From Gammaproteobacteria bacterium (GTDB lineage Bacteria; Pseudomonadota; Gammaproteobacteria; Nitrosococcales; Methylophagaceae): DNA of 47,210 nucleotides. Below the pieces are notes generated by a model, which ran no database searches, was not told the DNA's origin, and saw only the letters and a list, made by a program, of their open reading frames with translations. The position numbers were made by a program, and so were the translations under genes. Of the stretch, positions 21,493 through 28,241 are shown in pieces. The first letter of the stretch is position 1. Every line of letters starts with the position of its first letter. The stretch covers positions 1 to 47,210 of the forward strand of contig JARGFJ010000019.1 of the NCBI GenBank assembly GCA_029210875.1, read 5' to 3'.

Positions 21493-22020
21493 TTACTCTG
21501 CTGGCCTCAAAATAATCAATTTAATACCTTTCCCTAAACATAGACGCTCGATCTTCCTGATTAGCTCCAAATGCTGTAAATCTTGTTCATGGCTGTAAGT
21601 TTCATCAATTAGTGCCAGAACTCCGATACGCTTTGACTCATCTCCATAATGGATCGCCTGCCCAAGACCTTCATGCCACTTCTTAATGAAATCTAATTCA
21701 ATCGCATAGAAATCCGTCATCACATCTACGCGCCCCCGATCAACCTGCACCTCTGGTTGCCCTTTAATACTATTTGCAAGTGCATCTGTCCATTCCTTCT
21801 CGTTAGAACTCCTACTTACAGGTAGAACAATTACGGGCACGAACACATTATTATATGCACCATTAATTCCTGGAATGGTGATATCTGCTCCATTTGGCGA
21901 TGGGGAGGATTTACCAGTAACCCGCAGCAAGCCACCTAAAATTACTGATGCCAGAATTACCGCAATGGCAACCTTTATGCCAAATGTAATTGGCCGTTTT
22001 TGCTTAATCTCAATATCCAT
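21493..22020 (-). CDS. Membrane-anchored protein with PD-(D/E)XK nuclease-like domain, cassette gene
   Basis: The 175 residues comprise an N-terminal membrane anchor (about 12-34) and a soluble domain predicted outside the membrane or in the cytosol, depending on topology. Residues 97-125 show a pattern like PD-(D/E)XK nucleases: Asp99, then Glu108-x-Asp110-FxxK113, then GQAIHY (Gln121, Tyr125), which resembles the QxxxY-type motif. A beta-rich end (VLALI, IKLIILR) fits the fold. This is inference from motif spacing; nuclease activity is unproven. The gene starts three bases after the stop of the 368-residue gene, so the two are translated together. It is the last gene before the truncated attC. 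Confidence 0.6.
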   Translation of the reverse strand: MDIEIKQKRPITFGIKVAIAVILASVILGGLLRVTGKSSPSPNGADITIPGINGAYNNVFVPVIVLPVSRSSNEKEWTDALANSIKGQPEVQVDRGRVDVMTDFYAIELDFIKKWHEGLGQAIHYGDESKRIGVLALIDETYSHEQDLQHLELIRKIERLCLGKGIKLIILRPAE

Positions 22021-22023
22021 TTT

Positions 22024-23130
22024 CTATTTCATCATTGCTAGAACAATGACACCAATCACAATTGCAACAATTATAATTACCGTATTGTTGTTCTTCTTGA
22101 CATGTATATCCGTTGTTCCACTTGCTGTTTGAAAAGACGATTTGACCTCATAGTCACTCTTGCTAGATTGCTCCAGTGAATTTACGGCCTGGATTGTATT
22201 ACCCATGTCTCTAGTACTATTTCCAAATCTCTGATCTGCTTTTGCCTGGGAAATATCCAAATCAAGTCGAGCATCAATTACATTTTGGACCAGCTGCTGC
22301 TTTTGCTCTGTTGTTAAATCATCTAGGGCGACATTAAGTAAGCTGCCTCGGCTCTGTTGTCGAACGAGTGCAGTTTGTATCTCCTCTTTCGAGACTAATT
22401 CTTTACCATTGCTTTTCACTTTGCCACCTCCGAAGATGCTTTGCATAAACGTTTGTTTCTCTTGTTCAATAACCACATTTATATTACCTTGTGGCAATTC
22501 AATTGAATGACGAATACTTTGTGTGTGTGGAATATGATCGACAAGAGACTGAATTCTTTTAAATTCAACTGATAGATAATTGGCTCTTACTTTTGCCTCT
22601 TCAAGTTCCAGTGATGCTAAAATTGTATTAGCGGCATCTACGTCACCATTAACTAACCATGCGGCTCTCTGTATCAATACGTCTGGCAGCTTAAAATCAC
22701 TTGATACCTTAATCAATTCATTAACAACCGGAATTACATCAACTTTCCAATTTTCGTGAGTTGTCGATATATGCCTTGATTGCTTTTTTAGATAATGATT
22801 CCGCAATTTCTTTATCAATTCATATTTGATGTTCTGTGGCAGATATGGCGGAATTAGATTTAATAGCCTTTCGGCTGTTTGCCCACTTAACTCTGTTTGC
22901 CCGCTTTTCCAGTTTGGAAAAGTCTTGCGTGCATATTTTTCGGCATTCTTACCATGGAGCTGACCGTACTTTGTAAATAATGTGTCTAGAGACTGGGCAT
23001 TCAGCGCAAAGAATATTTTCTGAATATCCTTATCAATTCCTGCAAACATATTGGTCAATTGCTGGCGCTGACTTACATGATATGCCCCCCAGTTTCTACC
23101 ACTCCAGCGCCTCCCGTAATATCTTGCCAT
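22024..23130 (-). CDS. Uncharacterised tail-anchored protein, first gene of cassette 2
   Basis: I do not recognise a characterised family. The 368 residues start with an aromatic/Arg-rich segment (YYGRRWSGRNWGAYHVSQRQ). A largely helical soluble region follows, with a WKSGQTELSGQTAERLLNLI stretch (about 74-93) and a probable coiled-coil (about 170-200). A Gly-rich hinge (FGGGK, about 232-236) precedes a Gln-rich helical region (about 250-310). A single hydrophobic C-terminal tail (about 350-366) implies a tail-anchored inner-membrane protein facing the cytoplasm. It begins 27 bases after the attC, so it is the cassette's leading gene, and it is coupled to the nuclease-like gene downstream. 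Confidence 0.75.
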   Translation of the reverse strand: MARYYGRRWSGRNWGAYHVSQRQQLTNMFAGIDKDIQKIFFALNAQSLDTLFTKYGQLHGKNAEKYARKTFPNWKSGQTELSGQTAERLLNLIPPYLPQNIKYELIKKLRNHYLKKQSRHISTTHENWKVDVIPVVNELIKVSSDFKLPDVLIQRAAWLVNGDVDAANTILASLELEEAKVRANYLSVEFKRIQSLVDHIPHTQSIRHSIELPQGNINVVIEQEKQTFMQSIFGGGKVKSNGKELVSKEEIQTALVRQQSRGSLLNVALDDLTTEQKQQLVQNVIDARLDLDISQAKADQRFGNSTRDMGNTIQAVNSLEQSSKSDYEVKSSFQTASGTTDIHVKKNNNTVIIIVAIVIGVIVLAMMK

Positions 23131-23156
23131 TTGGCACTCACCCTTGTTCTATTTGC

Positions 23157-23238
23157 AGCTAACGCCGCAAATCACCGGAAGCCAAAAGCGGAGCGCAGCG
23201 TAGCTTTTGGCTGTCCGAGTGAATTTGCCTTGTTAGGC
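23157..23238 (-). other. Complete integron attC recombination site
   Basis: The 82-bp site has R'' GCCTAAC (minus strand; plus 23232-23238) and R' GTTAGCT (plus 23157-23163). The inner arms GCAAAT.CAC.CGG pair with CCGGTGATTTGC, leaving two unpaired T residues on one side: the extrahelical bases that give attC strand selectivity. The centre is a perfect 9-bp stem GCCAAAAGC/GCTTTTGGC around a 13-base variable loop. Both the single-strand fold and the core sequences fit attC. It separates cassettes 1 and 2. Confidence 0.9.
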
Positions 23239-23261
23239 GATTTTTCGCTATATCTTTGCTT

Positions 23262-23576
23262 TCAATCCGCCACACTCCAAGGGTTCGACGGATTCCGACC
23301 ACCACCTTCACCATAACTGCGGCCACCACCTGCGCCGTAGCTTCTACCACCACCTTCACCATAACTGCGGCCACCACCAGCACCGTAACTTCTACCACCG
23401 CCTTCACCATAGGATTTTGAGCCACCAGGGCCGTAAGGATTTATTTCCCTAGTGCCATATGTTGCTCCTGGTTGTGGTTTTTCGTAGACCTTCCAACCGT
23501 GCTGATAACCATCAGCGTGGGCATTAACGCCTACCAATACTGCGGCAACGGCCATTACTAATAATGATTTTTTCAT
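23262..23576 (-). CDS. Secreted Gly-rich octapeptide-repeat protein, cassette 1
   Basis: This 104-residue protein has a clear signal peptide (1 to about 21, ending AHA). After a short region containing GWKVYEKPQPGATYG (about 27-41), residues about 53-93 consist of five tandem octapeptides that alternate between RSYGEGGG and RSYGAGGG, with a first copy KSYGEGGG. The tail is NPSNPWSVAD. Gly/Tyr/Arg repeats of this kind are typical of flexible or adhesive secreted proteins, but no function can be assigned. It is the only gene of the cassette nearest attI. A GGAG ribosome binding site lies about 9 bases before the ATG. Confidence 0.8.
   Translation of the reverse strand: MKKSLLVMAVAAVLVGVNAHADGYQHGWKVYEKPQPGATYGTREINPYGPGGSKSYGEGGGRSYGAGGGRSYGEGGGRSYGAGGGRSYGEGGGRNPSNPWSVAD
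23283..23420. repeat. 24-bp tandem repeats in a 48-bp higher-order unit
   Basis: The coding repeat of the cassette 1 protein has 24-bp units encoding (K/R)SYG(E/A)GGG, in which alternate units are more alike, giving a 48-bp period. It is a likely site of slippage and length variation. It lies within an open reading frame and is not CRISPR-like, because units abut without spacers. Confidence 0.85.
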
Positions 23577-23632
23577 CGCTCTTTCTCCAATGTCCTATGT
23601 GGATGAATATGATAGGCACGGGACATTTTCGC

Positions 23633-23737
23633 GCCTAACTTGTTATTAACAGGAATAACAATTCCTTGTAATTCATATACATAGCAGGACTATAATTCCT
23701 TGTAATCAGATAATCAAGCTTAAAGCGGGAATCATTT
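23633..23737. promoter_or_regulatory. attI-like region and promoters between cassettes and intI
   Basis: On the minus strand AATAACAAGTTAGGC at the array boundary matches the end of attI sites (core GTTAGGC, plus 23633-23639). Next to it is a perfect 7-bp inverted repeat TGTTATT/AATAACA (23641-23660). Two identical direct repeats ATTCCTTGTAAT lie at 23661-23672 and 23695-23706, 34 bases apart, resembling the integrase-binding repeats described for attI1. No LexA-type CTGT-N8-ACAG box is visible. Cassette and intI promoters must both lie here, but I cannot name -35/-10 boxes with confidence. Confidence 0.65.
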
Positions 23738-24442
23738 ATGGCCTATCAAAACTCGCCATCTGAAAAGTTAAAATTTAAACCTCACTCATCACGTTTGATG
23801 GATCAGGTGCGTGAGGTACTCCGATATCATCATTATTCTATACGTACTGAGCAATCCTATATTAAATGGATCCTTGCGTTTATTCGTTTTAAAGGTGCTA
23901 CGATTACGTGTACAAGATATTGATTTTACCAATGGTTATTTAATTGTGCGTGATGGAAAGGGTGGTAAGGATAGAACAACTTTGCTCGGTAAATCTATTG
24001 TGGCTGAGTTGCAGGCGCATTTGTTGGAAACGAAAGTATTGTTCGAACAAGACCGTGTAGCGAATATTGCAGGTGTGTATTTACCTAATAATTTGGATAA
24101 AAAGTATCCCAATGCGGGCGTAACGTGGGGATGGCAGTATGTGTTTCCTTCCAAAACGTTATCAAAAGATCCGCGAACGGGTATCATTCGTCGTCATCAT
24201 TTAGATGATTCTGGTTTGCGAAAAGCGATCAGTGCAGCGAAAGCTAAAGTAGGGATTGATAAACGGGTGACATCGCATACGTTTCGTCATTCGTTTGCTA
24301 CCCATTTATTGGAAGTATTCGTGTGGTGCAAAAGCTGTTGGGACATGCGGATGTGAAGACGACGGAAATCTATACCCATGTGTTGCAGCAAAACTTACAG
24401 TCGGTGGTGAGTCCGTTAGAACGTTTGAATATGACTAATTAA
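23738..24442 (+). pseudogene. intI: Integron integrase IntI, disrupted
   Basis: The tyrosine recombinase is recognisably IntI. The N-terminus has RLMDQVREVLRYHHYSIRTE and SYIKWILAFIRF. The C-terminal half has LRLRVQDIDF, GGKDRTTLL, the IntI-specific insert region HHLDDSGLRKAI, then [15 protein letters not shown] and [19 protein letters not shown]. There are two lesions. At about 23898 the frame jumps from the N-terminal helix bundle directly to VLRLRVQD, losing roughly 110-120 codons including the first catalytic Arg region. At about 24318 a deletion of around ten bases between HLLE and [10 protein letters not shown] shifts frame again. The active-site HxxR and the final Tyr are present but not in one frame. 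The enzyme cannot be functional, so the array is probably frozen. Confidence 0.9.
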
Positions 24443-24454
24443 GTTGAGAGTTAA

Positions 24455-25921
24455 ATGAAATATACGGATTTACGCGATTTTATTAAGCATCTGGAACAAC
24501 AAGGTGAATTGAAACGTATTAGCGTTGAGGTTGATCCTGTTTTAGAGATGACAGAAATCAGTGACAGGGTATTACGTGCTGGTGGCCCTGCATTATTGTT
24601 TGAAAACCCGAAAGGGAGTGATATTCCTGTATTAACCAATCTGTTTGGCACAGCGCAGCGGGTGGCAATGGGCATGGGTGAAGACTCGGTTGAAGCCTTA
24701 CGAGAAGTCGGCAAATTGCTGGCATTTTTGAAAGAACCTGAACCACCTAAAGGCATGAAGGATGCGTGGGACAAAATGCCGATTTTCAAACAAGTGTTAA
24801 ATATGGCACCGAAAGTGGTTAATTTTGCTGCATGCCAACAAACCGTGATTGAAGGTGATGCGGTTGATTTAAGCGAGTATCCGATTCAACTTTGCTGGCC
24901 GGAAGATGCCGCACCGCTCATCACATGGGGGTTAGTAGTCACAAAAGGCCCTCATAAAGAACGTCAAAACATGGGAATTTATCGCCAACAAGTGATTGGC
25001 AAAAATCGCGTGATTATGCGTTGGTTATCACATCGTGGTGGTGCTTTGGATTTTAAAGAATGGCAACAAGCCCATCCGGGTGAGCCGTTTCCAGTGAGTG
25101 TTGTTTTAGGCTGTGATCCTGCGACCATTCTAGCTGCGGTGACACCGATCCCTGATACCTTATCGGAATATGCTTTTGCTGGTTTATTACGTGGTTCAAA
25201 AACTGAATTAGTCAAATGTATTGGCAATAATTTACAGGTGCCAGCAACAGCAGAAATTATTTTAGAAGGTTTTATTTATCCAGATGATATGGCTGATGAG
25301 GGGCCTTATGGTGACCACACTGGTTATTACAATGAAGTCGATCGTTTTCCTGTGTTCACTGTAGAACGTATTACCCAGCGTAAAAATCCGATTTATCACA
25401 GTACTTACACTGGTCGGCCACCCGATGAACCGGCTATTTTAGGTGTGGCATTAAATGAAGTATTTGTGCCGATTTTGCAAAAGCAATTCCCTGAAATCAC
25501 GAATTTCTATCTACCACCCGAAGGCTGTTCATATCGGATGGCAGTGGTCAGTATCAAAAAACAATACCCAGGTCATGCCAAACGGGTGATGATGGGGGTG
25601 TGGTCATTCTTGCGCCAATTTATGTACACCAAGTTTGTTATTGTGGTGGATGATGATGTCAATGTACGTGACTGGAATGATGTGATTTGGGCGATTACTA
25701 CCCGAATGGATCCGGCTCGCGATACGACATTGATAGAAAATACGCCGATTGATTATCTTGATTTTGCCTCGCCCGTATCTGGTTTAGGTTCCAAAATGGG
25801 CATGGATGCGACTAATAAATTACCCGGTGAAACCGATCGGGAGTGGGGCAGATCGATTGAACGTGATCCAGATGTGGTGAAACGTGTCGATGAATTATGG
25901 CAGCAATTAGGATTGAACTAG
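24455..25921 (+). CDS. ubiD: UbiD family 3-octaprenyl-4-hydroxybenzoate carboxy-lyase
   Basis: This prenyl-FMN-dependent decarboxylase removes the carboxyl from 3-octaprenyl-4-hydroxybenzoate in ubiquinone synthesis; it needs UbiX, not in this window. The 488 residues match E. coli UbiD. Visible signatures are [18 protein letters not shown] near residue 50, [17 protein letters not shown] in the prFMN site, [11 protein letters not shown]-like residues (here [12 protein letters not shown]), and a C-terminal [20 protein letters not shown]. It begins 12 bases after the relic intI end, so the integron sits directly upstream of this housekeeping gene. Confidence 0.95.
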   Translation: MKYTDLRDFIKHLEQQGELKRISVEVDPVLEMTEISDRVLRAGGPALLFENPKGSDIPVLTNLFGTAQRVAMGMGEDSVEALREVGKLLAFLKEPEPPKGMKDAWDKMPIFKQVLNMAPKVVNFAACQQTVIEGDAVDLSEYPIQLCWPEDAAPLITWGLVVTKGPHKERQNMGIYRQQVIGKNRVIMRWLSHRGGALDFKEWQQAHPGEPFPVSVVLGCDPATILAAVTPIPDTLSEYAFAGLLRGSKTELVKCIGNNLQVPATAEIILEGFIYPDDMADEGPYGDHTGYYNEVDRFPVFTVERITQRKNPIYHSTYTGRPPDEPAILGVALNEVFVPILQKQFPEITNFYLPPEGCSYRMAVVSIKKQYPGHAKRVMMGVWSFLRQFMYTKFVIVVDDDVNVRDWNDVIWAITTRMDPARDTTLIENTPIDYLDFASPVSGLGSKMGMDATNKLPGETDREWGRSIERDPDVVKRVDELWQQLGLN

Positions 25922-25940
25922 GTTAAGGGATAGATCATCA

Positions 25941-26453
25941 ATGATATTTCAACCGCTTATAACGCAACTACTCTTAATTATCTTATTGATAGTGTTAACG
26001 ATGCTGTCTGGCTGTGCGTCGATACCTCTGACTAATTATGGCCAAGATGCATTGTTAAAAACCTTCCCAGAACCGGCTGTTGATAGTGCTGGGCTTTATA
26101 TTTTCCGTGATACCCGTCGTTCAGGATTACTGCGAAAAACGATAAAACTCGATGGCGAAGTGCTTGGTGATACCGCTATGTTTGTCTATTTCTATAAATA
26201 TATCGAACCAGGCAGACATACAGTAACGACACAAACCGAGTTTGGTGAAAGTTCGATCAGCTTTGATGCCTTGGCCAGTAAAAATACCTATATTCGCCAA
26301 AACATTATCACTGGTGTTTTTGTTGCCAGTGCGGAGCTTGAGATCGTTGATGAAAAACAAGGAAAGGCGGGTGTGTTGAAATGTTACCTTGCTCAGGAAG
26401 TTGGCGAACAAGAGAAACTAAAAACTAGGAAGTCGCCATTTTCAAGCGATTGA
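25941..26453 (+). CDS. DUF2846 lipoprotein
   Basis: The 170-residue predicted lipoprotein has a long hydrophobic signal (about 7-23) and lipobox MLSGC. The DUF2846 domain (about 45-140) contains AGLYIFRDTRR-type and EPGRHTVTT motifs, a small beta-sandwich found in Gram-negative lipoproteins of unknown role. The gene is 19 bases after ubiD and may be read through from it. Its last 29 bases overlap the end of the convergent DUF808 gene. Confidence 0.78.
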   Translation: MIFQPLITQLLLIILLIVLTMLSGCASIPLTNYGQDALLKTFPEPAVDSAGLYIFRDTRRSGLLRKTIKLDGEVLGDTAMFVYFYKYIEPGRHTVTTQTEFGESSISFDALASKNTYIRQNIITGVFVASAELEIVDEKQGKAGVLKCYLAQEVGEQEKLKTRKSPFSSD

Positions 26454-27366
26454 TCAGGTTCACACCGCTTAAAACAAGCGCGCCTGATATGACGCCAATA
26501 ATCACGTTTATCAATAGTGGCGTGATAACGCCCATAAATCCCCCAATTAGCGGAATAGCGTGTACGACACTATCAATATGATGTATGACATTATGGGTGT
26601 TGGGGATGCCATGTAATAGAATACCCCCGCCTACAAGGAACATGGCAGCGGTGCCAATAATTGATAACGTTTTCATCAACGCTGGGGCAAACCATAAAAT
26701 AGCGCGGCCAAGTTGGTGGTTTAATTTTGCCCAGATTGACTGGGTTTTTGTTTGAAGCAGCGCCAAACCAGCATCATCCAATTTCACAATACCTGCTACC
26801 AAGCCATAAACACCGATAGTCATCGCGATGGCAATGGTAGTCACGACCGTTACTTGTGATGCAAAAGCGGCATTTTGAACAGTGCCAAGCGCAATGACGA
26901 TTATTTCTGCGGATAAAACAAAGTCAGTTCGAATTGCGCCTTTAATTTTGTCTTGTTCAAATTCGACTAAATTAATGTTGGGATCACTTAGGGCTTGTAT
27001 CTCTTGTTCATGGGCGTGACTATCATCAGCGTGTTTGCCAAAACTATGAACCAGTTTTTCAACGCCTTCAAAACAAAGATAGGCGCCACCAATCATTAAT
27101 AACGGTGTAACTAACCAAGGGATAAAAGCGCTAATGACTAGTGCCGCTGGAACCAGGATCAGCTTGTTTTTGAACGAACCTTTAGCAACAGCCCATACAA
27201 CGGGTAGTTCACGATCCGCTTTGATGCCGGAAACTTGTTGTGCATTGAGTGCTAAGTCATCACCCAGCACACCAGCTGTTTTTTTTGCAGCAACTTTAGT
27301 CATTAATGCGACATCATCAAGTATAGTGGCTATATCATCAATTAGTATAAAAAGGCTGCTTGCCAT
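26425..27366 (-). CDS. DUF808 (YedI-type) inner-membrane protein
   Basis: This 313-residue protein with about seven or eight membrane helices belongs to DUF808. The N-terminus SLFILIDDIATILDDVALMTKVAAKKTAGVLGDDLALNA is the family hallmark (about residues 3-42), followed by PVVWAVAKGSFKNK and, in the middle, IKGAIRTDFVLSAEIIVIALG. It resembles E. coli YedI, whose function is unknown. It is monocistronic. Confidence 0.9.
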   Translation of the reverse strand: MASSLFILIDDIATILDDVALMTKVAAKKTAGVLGDDLALNAQQVSGIKADRELPVVWAVAKGSFKNKLILVPAALVISAFIPWLVTPLLMIGGAYLCFEGVEKLVHSFGKHADDSHAHEQEIQALSDPNINLVEFEQDKIKGAIRTDFVLSAEIIVIALGTVQNAAFASQVTVVTTIAIAMTIGVYGLVAGIVKLDDAGLALLQTKTQSIWAKLNHQLGRAILWFAPALMKTLSIIGTAAMFLVGGGILLHGIPNTHNVIHHIDSVVHAIPLIGGFMGVITPLLINVIIGVISGALVLSGVNLINRLKMATS

Positions 27367-27494
27367 AATCGTCTCAGCTATAGGTGTAGGACTTGAGTTA
27401 AATCAAGCTAAAATCAGAATAATAGCATTAGTTACTGACAACTTTGTGTCTGACTAAAGATAAAATAATAATTAATTTGAATCGGAGAAATAAA

Positions 27495-27881
27495 ATGAGA
27501 ATGTTACATACCATGTTGCGAGTGGGTGATTTAGAAAAATCACTTGCGTTTTATACCGATGTCATGGGAATGACTTTGTTACGCCAAGAAGATTATCCTG
27601 ATGGCAAATTTACCTTAGCCTTTGTTGGATATGGTGATGAGGAAAACAATACCGTGCTCGAACTAACCCATAATTGGGATACAGATAGTTACGATGTTGG
27701 CAATGCCTTTGGCCATGTTGCCATTGCCGTGCCGGATGCTTATGCCGCCTGTGAAAAAATTAAACAGTGTGGCGCTAAAGTCGTACGTGAAGCTGGTCCA
27801 ATGATCCATGATGCCAGCATCGTCATTGCTTTTGTAGAAGATCCTGATGGTTATAAAATTGAGCTAATCGAACGTGATTAA
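27495..27881 (+). CDS. gloA: Lactoylglutathione lyase (glyoxalase I)
   Basis: It converts the glutathione-methylglyoxal hemithioacetal to S-lactoylglutathione. I use the ATG at 27495 after a CGGAG ribosome binding site; this gives 128 residues, the usual length. The four metal ligands are visible: His5 (MLHTM), Glu in VLELTHN, His in FGHVAI and Glu in YKIELIE. The segment [17 protein letters not shown] replaces the common PMKGG-type loop and is slightly unusual. It is monocistronic. Confidence 0.95.
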   Translation: MRMLHTMLRVGDLEKSLAFYTDVMGMTLLRQEDYPDGKFTLAFVGYGDEENNTVLELTHNWDTDSYDVGNAFGHVAIAVPDAYAACEKIKQCGAKVVREAGPMIHDASIVIAFVEDPDGYKIELIERD

Positions 27882-28010
27882 TTATGTCGCTCGGCAGGCC
27901 ACCATAGTTGAAGCTGAGAGTCTGGTGTTCTATAGGCGGTGAGTTTAGCTTGAGTACTTGCTAATCATAGGTAGTCCTGAAGCTGTTTGGCACCAGCATG
28001 ATATGTGTTA

Positions 28011-28103
28011 TTAAGCTTGTTCTGATTTGGCGATGTCAACTACATCACTATCATTTGTTACTTCAACATGCAGTCCAGTTTGTTGTTCAAAATCATCTAA
28101 TAA
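28011..28103 (-). pseudogene. Possible relic of a solute-binding protein gene
   Basis: The minus-strand frame of 30 codons between two stops reads LLDDFEQQTGLHVEVTND and continues to SEQA. The start resembles the N-terminal domain of periplasmic binding proteins (xFExxTGxxVxV). No start, signal peptide or remaining domain exists. The link is suggestive because it lies beside a metal-oxyanion uptake cluster. Confidence 0.3.
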
Positions 28104-28196
28104 CTAGGGTCTGTTGATCAAAAGATGGCAAGCTGAAAAGTAGTAAAAATAACGACGAAACCAGGTGAGTCATATTTTTGCCTTTTGAACAAATGA

Positions 28197-28234
28197 CACG
28201 ACCGCCCGAGTTTAATTAAACTAGAACGGTCGTG
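28197..28234 (-). terminator. Hairpin after the TonB receptor gene
   Basis: The perfect 8-bp stem CACGACCG/CGGTCGTG encloses an inner palindrome AGTTTAATTAAACT. It lies eight bases past the receptor stop on the minus strand. A short T-rich stretch follows, so it is probably a terminator. Confidence 0.7.
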
Positions 28235-28241
28235 CCACAGA

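Larger units (their letters stand above)
21444..24442. mobile_element. Relic chromosomal integron: broken intI, attI-like region, two cassettes
   Basis: The pseudogene intI is on the plus strand, and three cassette genes point away from it on the minus strand, the standard integron polarity. Moving from intI there is an attI-like region with a GTTAGGC core (23633-23639), cassette 1 (about 23163-23638), a full attC (23157-23238), cassette 2 with two genes, and a truncated attC at 21444-21487 next to the transposase element. Cassette genes carry signal or membrane segments and have no recognised household role. Confidence 0.82.
27882..28241. other. Gene-poor stretch with possible gene relics
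   Basis: This holds no intact gene. On the minus strand, two short open stretches read like protein fragments: one at 28011-28103 (noted separately) and one at about 27880-27965 ending in [26 protein letters not shown] segment near 28107 resembles an IS end, but I cannot confirm it. The receptor's terminator hairpin occupies 28197-28234. Confidence 0.5.

Noticed and set aside
23283-23420. 24-bp tandem repeats considered as a CRISPR array
   Set aside because: Units abut without unique spacers and translate in frame into octapeptides of a signal-peptide-bearing protein.
23640-23737. LexA/SOS box controlling intI
   Set aside because: No CTGT-N8-ACAG match is visible; the TGTTATT/AATAACA repeat has a different sequence and spacing.
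23738-24356. Phage-type integrase
   Set aside because: The HHLDDSGLRKAI insert region, the N-terminal IntI signature, the adjacent attI-like core and the attC sites identify an integron integrase instead.
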